Part shown: positions 6,333-9,688 of the stretch, in pieces
Numbering within the stretch: the stretch's first letter is position 1
Layout: every line of letters begins with the position of its first letter
Origin: Bacillota bacterium
Lineage (GTDB): Bacteria; Bacillota; Clostridia; Acetivibrionales; DTU013
NCBI GenBank assembly: GCA_023409615.1
Contig: JAEYRF010000122.1
Coordinates: 1-9,688 of the forward strand
Direction of reading: 5' to 3'
DNA: 9,688 nt
Made by a program: the position numbers and the translations under genes
The notes under the pieces: generated by a model
Told to the model about the DNA's origin: nothing
Database searches by the model: none
What the model saw: only the letters and a program-made list of their open reading frames with translations

Positions 6333-6361
6333 AATGTAGCATGTGAAAATGCCATGACATT
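6333..6361 (+). promoter_or_regulatory. Hairpin in the hpf leader
   Basis: AATGT (6333-6337) pairs with ACATT (6357-6361), and CATG (6340-6343) pairs with CATG (6353-6356), with two unpaired bases on the left arm. It ends ten bases before the hpf ribosome binding site. There is no T-run after it, so it is not a terminator; a role in mRNA stability or translation is only possible. Confidence 0.3.
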
Positions 6362-6386
6362 ATTAAATAGAAAGGGGTAATTAATT

Positions 6387-6917
6387 ATGAAATTTATCAT
6401 TAGCGGTAAAAATATTGATGTAACAGAAGCGTTAAGGGAAAGAGTGAGCAAAAAGCTCGGTAAGCTTGAAAAGTTTTTTAACCCCGAGACTGATGCTCAC
6501 GTCATGATGAGTGTCCAGAAGAATCGGCATATTCTTGAAGTAACCATTCCATCCAACGGCATCACACTTAGAGCGGAAGTTGCCGGAGACGACATGTATG
6601 CATGTATTGACAAAGCTGAGGATATCCTTGAAAGGCAGATCAGAAAGAATAAGACGCGCCTTGAGAAGAAGCTCCATGCAGGATCATTCAGGCCGGAGTA
6701 CTTCAATGCGGATGTCCATGTTGAAGAAGAAACAGACTTTCAGATTGTGCGTACAAAGAAATTTGCTGTCAAACCCATGCCTGTGGATGAAGCAATCCTG
6801 CAGATGAATTTGCTGGGACATGAGTTTTTTATGTTTTCCAATGCACAAACCAACCAGGTTAATGTGGTATACAAACGAAAAAATGGCGGGTATGGATTGA
6901 TAGAACCCGAATATTAA
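6387..6917 (+). CDS. hpf: Ribosome hibernation promoting factor, long form
   Basis: A 176-residue HPF/RaiA-family protein. The N-terminal domain (about 1-100) binds the 30S decoding region; it begins MKFIISGKNIDVTEALRE and ends in a basic, helical stretch. The C-terminal domain (about 117-176), with VRTKKFAVKPMPVDEAILQM and the final GGYGLIEPEY, is the dimerisation domain found only in long HPF. Long HPF joins two 70S ribosomes into inactive 100S dimers in stationary phase or stress. The ATG at 6387 has AAAGGGG (6371-6377) upstream. A perfect sigma-H promoter and a leader hairpin precede it, in keeping with stationary-phase control. The next gene, a cellulase, starts about 60 bases downstream with no terminator between. 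In many Firmicutes hpf is near secA; that is not seen here. Confidence 0.95.
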   Translation: MKFIISGKNIDVTEALRERVSKKLGKLEKFFNPETDAHVMMSVQKNRHILEVTIPSNGITLRAEVAGDDMYACIDKAEDILERQIRKNKTRLEKKLHAGSFRPEYFNADVHVEEETDFQIVRTKKFAVKPMPVDEAILQMNLLGHEFFMFSNAQTNQVNVVYKRKNGGYGLIEPEY

Positions 6918-6977
6918 TATTTGCACAGGCAGGTGACATTTTCGAAGGCCGGGGACGTCTTTGGAGGTATTTTGAAA

Positions 6978-8792
6978 GTGAACAGACTTATTAAAATCAT
7001 TGCAGTGACGCTTTCAGCGTCACTGCTCCTTTTTGGGTGTAGCAGAAGCGATCGGCAGATTTTAGCTAATGAAACCACAGCTAATGAAACAACAGATACT
7101 GAAACAGCAGAACAACAGAAGGGTTCCTCTGTCGTAGACGCAGAAGATGCAATTGCCGAAAATAGGGCAGAACCTTTTGGAATTCATATAAATCAGATTG
7201 GGTATCGTGCTGCAGATAAAAAGCTGGTCACAGTGAGCGGAGAGGCTGCTCAGTTTACTGTAATGGACAAGACAAACGGAACACAGGTTTTTGTCGGAGC
7301 CTTTACGAAAGGCAGTTCGGACAGCGATAGCGGGGATGAGCTTTACTACGGCGACTTTACAGAGATCCGGGAGGCAGGTACTTACTACATAGTGGTTCCG
7401 GGCGTTGGGCTGACAGAGAGCTTCGCAATTGGGGATGATGTGTACAACGAGTTGAAGGATAGTCTTTTGAAATCCTTTTACTACCAGCGCTGTGGGCTTG
7501 ACCTGACGCAGGAGTTCGCGGACAAATGGACTCATGTGGCATGTCATACCGGGAACGGGAAGGTATATGGCAACGATGGCATTGAATTCGAAGCGGCCGG
7601 CGGATGGCACGATGCAGGAGATTATGGCAAATATGTTGTTCCGGGTGCCGTTGCTGCAGCTGATCTGTTGATGACATGGGAACTCTTCCCTGACAGCTAT
7701 GGCGACGATATTGATATCCCGGAAAGCGGCAACGGAGTGCCGGATATTCTCGACGAAGCCAGATTTGAATTGGAATGGCTGCTGAAGATGCAGGATAAAG
7801 ATACGGGCGGGATATATCACAAACTGACCTCAAAGGGTTTCCCGCCGCTTGCAATGCTGCCTCAGGATGATCTCAGCGAATTGTTTTTTTCGCCTGTTTC
7901 TGCCGCGGCTACCGGAGGATTTTCAGCAGTAACTGCAATGGCATCAAGAATCTATCGCAATTTTGACATTGAATTTGCACAGCTTTGTTTGAAAGCATCA
8001 GAGGATGCATGGACATGGCTTGAGAACAACAAATCAATCGCCGGCTTCACAAACCCGCGTGATATTACAACCGGAGAGTATGGTGACAACAACGACTCCG
8101 ATGAACGTCTCTGGGCAGCCACGGAGCTGTATAGGGCTACCGGCGATGAGGTTTATGCGGGGTACATCGGGTCGGAATATAAAAGATCAGGCCTCGACAG
8201 TTTCGGTTTTGGGTGGCAGAGTGTCAGTGGGTATGCCGGGGTGTCTTATTTATTCAACAATCAGCCGACGCTGGATCGTAGTATTTACGATGATATAAAA
8301 AAGAGCCTTCTCACTGCTGCGAAGGATAGGCTGCAAAAGAGTGAGCAATCAGGCTATAATGTTACCCTGGACAGTACAGGTTACAATTGGGGAAGCAATA
8401 TGACTGTTCTCAACGATGCCAGACTGCTTATTCTTGCTGATATGCTGGAACCGTCAGAAGAGTGTTTGAAGGCGGCACAAAGCAATTTCAACTATATTCT
8501 CGGCACAAACACACTTGGCCAGTGCTATGTTACAGGTTTTGGGCACAAGCCGGTATTGGACCCGCATCACAGGCCTTCTAAGGGCGATGATGAGGAGCTT
8601 CCGGTACCGGGTATGGTTGCAGGAGGCCCGAATTCAGGGCTTCAAGATGATTTTGCAAAAATAAATCTTAAGGGACTGCCACCGGCCAGGTGCTATATTG
8701 ATCATAGTGGTTCCTATTCCACCAATGAGGTGGCGATCTACTGGAATTCTCCTGCAGTGTTTGTTGCGGCATATTTTGGACGGAGGGATTGA
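6978..8792 (+). CDS. GH9 cellulase/endoglucanase, predicted lipoprotein
   Basis: Family 9 glycoside hydrolase of 604 residues, expected to cut beta-1,4-glucans such as cellulose or cellodextrins by inversion. A signal peptide with a lipobox-like LFGC places the lipidated cysteine at C21, so it should sit on the outer face of the membrane. A Thr/Glu/Asn-rich linker (about 22-65) is followed by an Ig-like CelD_N domain (about 66-152) and the (alpha/alpha)6 catalytic domain (about 155-604). The catalytic base region GGWHDAGDYGKYVV contains D212 and D215; HHRPS (H530-S534) and the acid E584 in YSTNEVAIYWNSP complete the active site. No dockerin or carbohydrate-binding module follows, so it is not a typical cellulosome subunit. 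GGAGG (6963-6967) is ten bases before the GTG at 6978 and four before an in-frame TTG at 6972; the GTG is preferred. An earlier TTG at 6921 would bury the signal peptide. Confidence 0.9.
   Translation: MNRLIKIIAVTLSASLLLFGCSRSDRQILANETTANETTDTETAEQQKGSSVVDAEDAIAENRAEPFGIHINQIGYRAADKKLVTVSGEAAQFTVMDKTNGTQVFVGAFTKGSSDSDSGDELYYGDFTEIREAGTYYIVVPGVGLTESFAIGDDVYNELKDSLLKSFYYQRCGLDLTQEFADKWTHVACHTGNGKVYGNDGIEFEAAGGWHDAGDYGKYVVPGAVAAADLLMTWELFPDSYGDDIDIPESGNGVPDILDEARFELEWLLKMQDKDTGGIYHKLTSKGFPPLAMLPQDDLSELFFSPVSAAATGGFSAVTAMASRIYRNFDIEFAQLCLKASEDAWTWLENNKSIAGFTNPRDITTGEYGDNNDSDERLWAATELYRATGDEVYAGYIGSEYKRSGLDSFGFGWQSVSGYAGVSYLFNNQPTLDRSIYDDIKKSLLTAAKDRLQKSEQSGYNVTLDSTGYNWGSNMTVLNDARLLILADMLEPSEECLKAAQSNFNYILGTNTLGQCYVTGFGHKPVLDPHHRPSKGDDEELPVPGMVAGGPNSGLQDDFAKINLKGLPPARCYIDHSGSYSTNEVAIYWNSPAVFVAAYFGRRD
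7065..7109 (+). repeat. 15-bp tandem repeat in the cellulase linker
   Basis: Three 15-bp units, GCTAATGAAACCACA (7065-7079), GCTAATGAAACAACA (7080-7094) and the diverged GATACTGAAACAGCA (7095-7109), encode ANETT, ANETT and DTETA just after the lipidated cysteine. The repeat lengthens the tether between membrane and enzyme and could vary in copy number by slippage. Confidence 0.75.
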
Positions 8793-8793
8793 A

Positions 8794-9688
8794 ATGGATT
8801 ATAATTTGATTATTATAGGCGGTGGTCCGGCGGGTTATCTTGCGGCACAAAGAGCCGGACAGGCAGGGCTGAAAACGCTTCTTATAGAAAAAAGATCTCT
8901 GGGCGGTGTTTGCCTCAATGAAGGGTGTATTCCGTCAAAAACCCTGCTCTATTCCGCCAAATTGTATGAAGGCGCAGTAAATGGCAGTAAGTATGGAGTC
9001 ACAGTGGAAAATGCCGTGTTGGACCATGAAACTGTCCTGAACCGTAAAAACAAGGTGGTCAGGACGCTGACAGCAGGAATAAGGGCACAGCTGAGAAAGA
9101 GCAATGTAACAGTTTTGACAGGCACAGCTGAAATCACAGGAAGAATAAATGGAATAGATGGAACGAATGGCTTTGAAGTAAAGGTGGAGGATGCCACATA
9201 CAATGCCTCCAGGCTGTTGATCGCAACCGGTTCTGTACCGATGATGCCTCCGATACCCGGTATTGCAGAGGGGGCCGCGAAAGGTATTGTGCTGACAAAT
9301 CGCGAAATACTGGATATGAAATCAATTCCAGCCTCTCTTGTAATAGTAGGCGGTGGTGTGGTCGGCCTTGAGATGGCATCTTACTTTAATACTGCGGGCA
9401 GTAAGGTGACTGTGATCGAGATGCTTGATCATATTGCCGGTGTAACAGACCGTGAGATTTCCGGCATATTGATGAAAAATTATGCGAAAAAGGGTATTGA
9501 ATTCAAGCTTGCTGCAAGAGTTACAGAAATCCGTGATATGATAAAGGGGATGGATACAGAAAGTAATGAATCATCAGGTTTGGAAAATCAGACGGCTGAA
9601 GTGATCTATGAAACAGATGGTCAGTCTTTTTCAATACCGGCTGATAAAATACTTATGAGCGTTGGCAGAAAACCGGCCACAGATGATC
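8794..9688 (+). CDS. lpdA: Dihydrolipoamide dehydrogenase-like, partial (C-term off window)
   Basis: N-terminal 298 residues of a class I pyridine nucleotide-disulfide oxidoreductase, cut by the right edge. The FAD-binding motif IIGGGPAG (7-14) begins the protein directly, with no lipoyl domain in front. The redox-active disulfide is C40/C45 in GGVCLNEGCIPSK, the pattern of dihydrolipoamide dehydrogenase. ATGS (145-148) and the NAD-binding VGGGVVGLE (185-193) with acidic E209 point to NAD rather than NADP. SVGRKP (289-294) belongs to the FAD-contact region. E3 enzymes reoxidise dihydrolipoamide in 2-oxoacid dehydrogenase or glycine cleavage complexes; none of those partners is in view. The ATG lies one base after the cellulase stop, with GGAGGG (8782-8787) inside the cellulase end, so the two are co-transcribed. 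Residues 248-280 look longer and more polar than usual. Confidence 0.88.
   Translation, partial: MDYNLIIIGGGPAGYLAAQRAGQAGLKTLLIEKRSLGGVCLNEGCIPSKTLLYSAKLYEGAVNGSKYGVTVENAVLDHETVLNRKNKVVRTLTAGIRAQLRKSNVTVLTGTAEITGRINGIDGTNGFEVKVEDATYNASRLLIATGSVPMMPPIPGIAEGAAKGIVLTNREILDMKSIPASLVIVGGGVVGLEMASYFNTAGSKVTVIEMLDHIAGVTDREISGILMKNYAKKGIEFKLAARVTEIRDMIKGMDTESNESSGLENQTAEVIYETDGQSFSIPADKILMSVGRKPATDD
9144..9170 (+). repeat. 9-bp tandem repeat in the lpd gene
   Basis: AATAAATGG, AATAGATGG and AACGAATGG follow one another and encode the turn-like INGIDGTNG (118-126). This looks like a small in-frame expansion of a surface loop. Confidence 0.5.

Larger units (their letters stand above)
6000..6386. other. 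Signal-rich intergenic region, no gene
   Basis: No coding frame is supported in these 387 bases. In order it holds a terminator for the zinc-ribbon gene (6045-6081), AT-rich DNA, a cluster of DnaA-box-like sites (6157-6218), a second strong terminator (6223-6267), a sigma-H promoter (6281-6308), a leader hairpin (6333-6361) and the hpf ribosome binding site AAAGGGG (6371-6377). Confidence 0.7.

Noticed and set aside
6000..6386. The chromosomal replication origin
   Set aside because: DnaA boxes and AT-rich DNA are present, but none of the usual neighbours (dnaA, dnaN, rpmH, gidA) is in the window; kept as a DnaA-binding cluster instead.
7062..7820. 252-codon open frame on the minus strand
   Set aside because: It is antisense to the conserved GH9 coding region; the codon pattern fits GH9 and the antisense product resembles nothing.

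Overview
The window looks like chromosomal DNA of a low-to-mid GC Firmicute, most likely a plant-fibre-degrading member of the Clostridia. The evidence is: strong GGAGG-type ribosome binding sites, TTG/GTG starts, a long-form ribosome hibernation factor behind a textbook sigma-H promoter, a double zinc-ribbon protein of a type common in anaerobic Firmicutes, a family 9 cellulase and an alpha-xylosidase. The species cannot be named from this sequence. There are no tRNAs, rRNAs, CRISPR arrays, transposases or phage genes.

Left part (1-5531): a cytoplasmic GH31 alpha-xylosidase (224-2548, +) faces a two-gene operon on the other strand: a ThuA-like protein (3775-4494, -) and a Gfo/Idh/MocA oxidoreductase (2669-3760, -). 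The convergent ends share a long nested inverted repeat that looks like a bidirectional terminator (2556-2670). An AraC-family regulator (4662-5531, +) is divergent from the ThuA/oxidoreductase pair, with a good sigma-A promoter in the shared 167-bp gap. This reads as a regulated sugar or glycoside utilisation module.

Middle part (5532-6386): a promoter and a structured leader precede a small protein with two four-cysteine zinc ribbons (5715-5999), followed by a terminator. The 387-bp gap after it is dense with signals: three exact and one near match to the DnaA box within 62 bp (6157-6218), a second very strong terminator with no gene of its own (6223-6267), AT-rich DNA, and a perfect sigma-H promoter (6281-6308).

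Right part (6387-9688): hpf (long ribosome hibernation promoting factor), a GH9 cellulase predicted to be a lipoprotein (start at 6978), and a dihydrolipoamide dehydrogenase-like flavoprotein (8794 to the window edge) run in the same direction with short gaps and no visible terminator between them. They may share the sigma-H promoter, which would link a stationary-phase ribosome factor, a surface cellulase and a redox enzyme in one transcript.

The most unusual points are the DnaA-box cluster far from any dnaA gene, the sigma-H promoter beside it, and the hpf-cellulase-lpd gene order. No clearly new multi-gene system was recognised.
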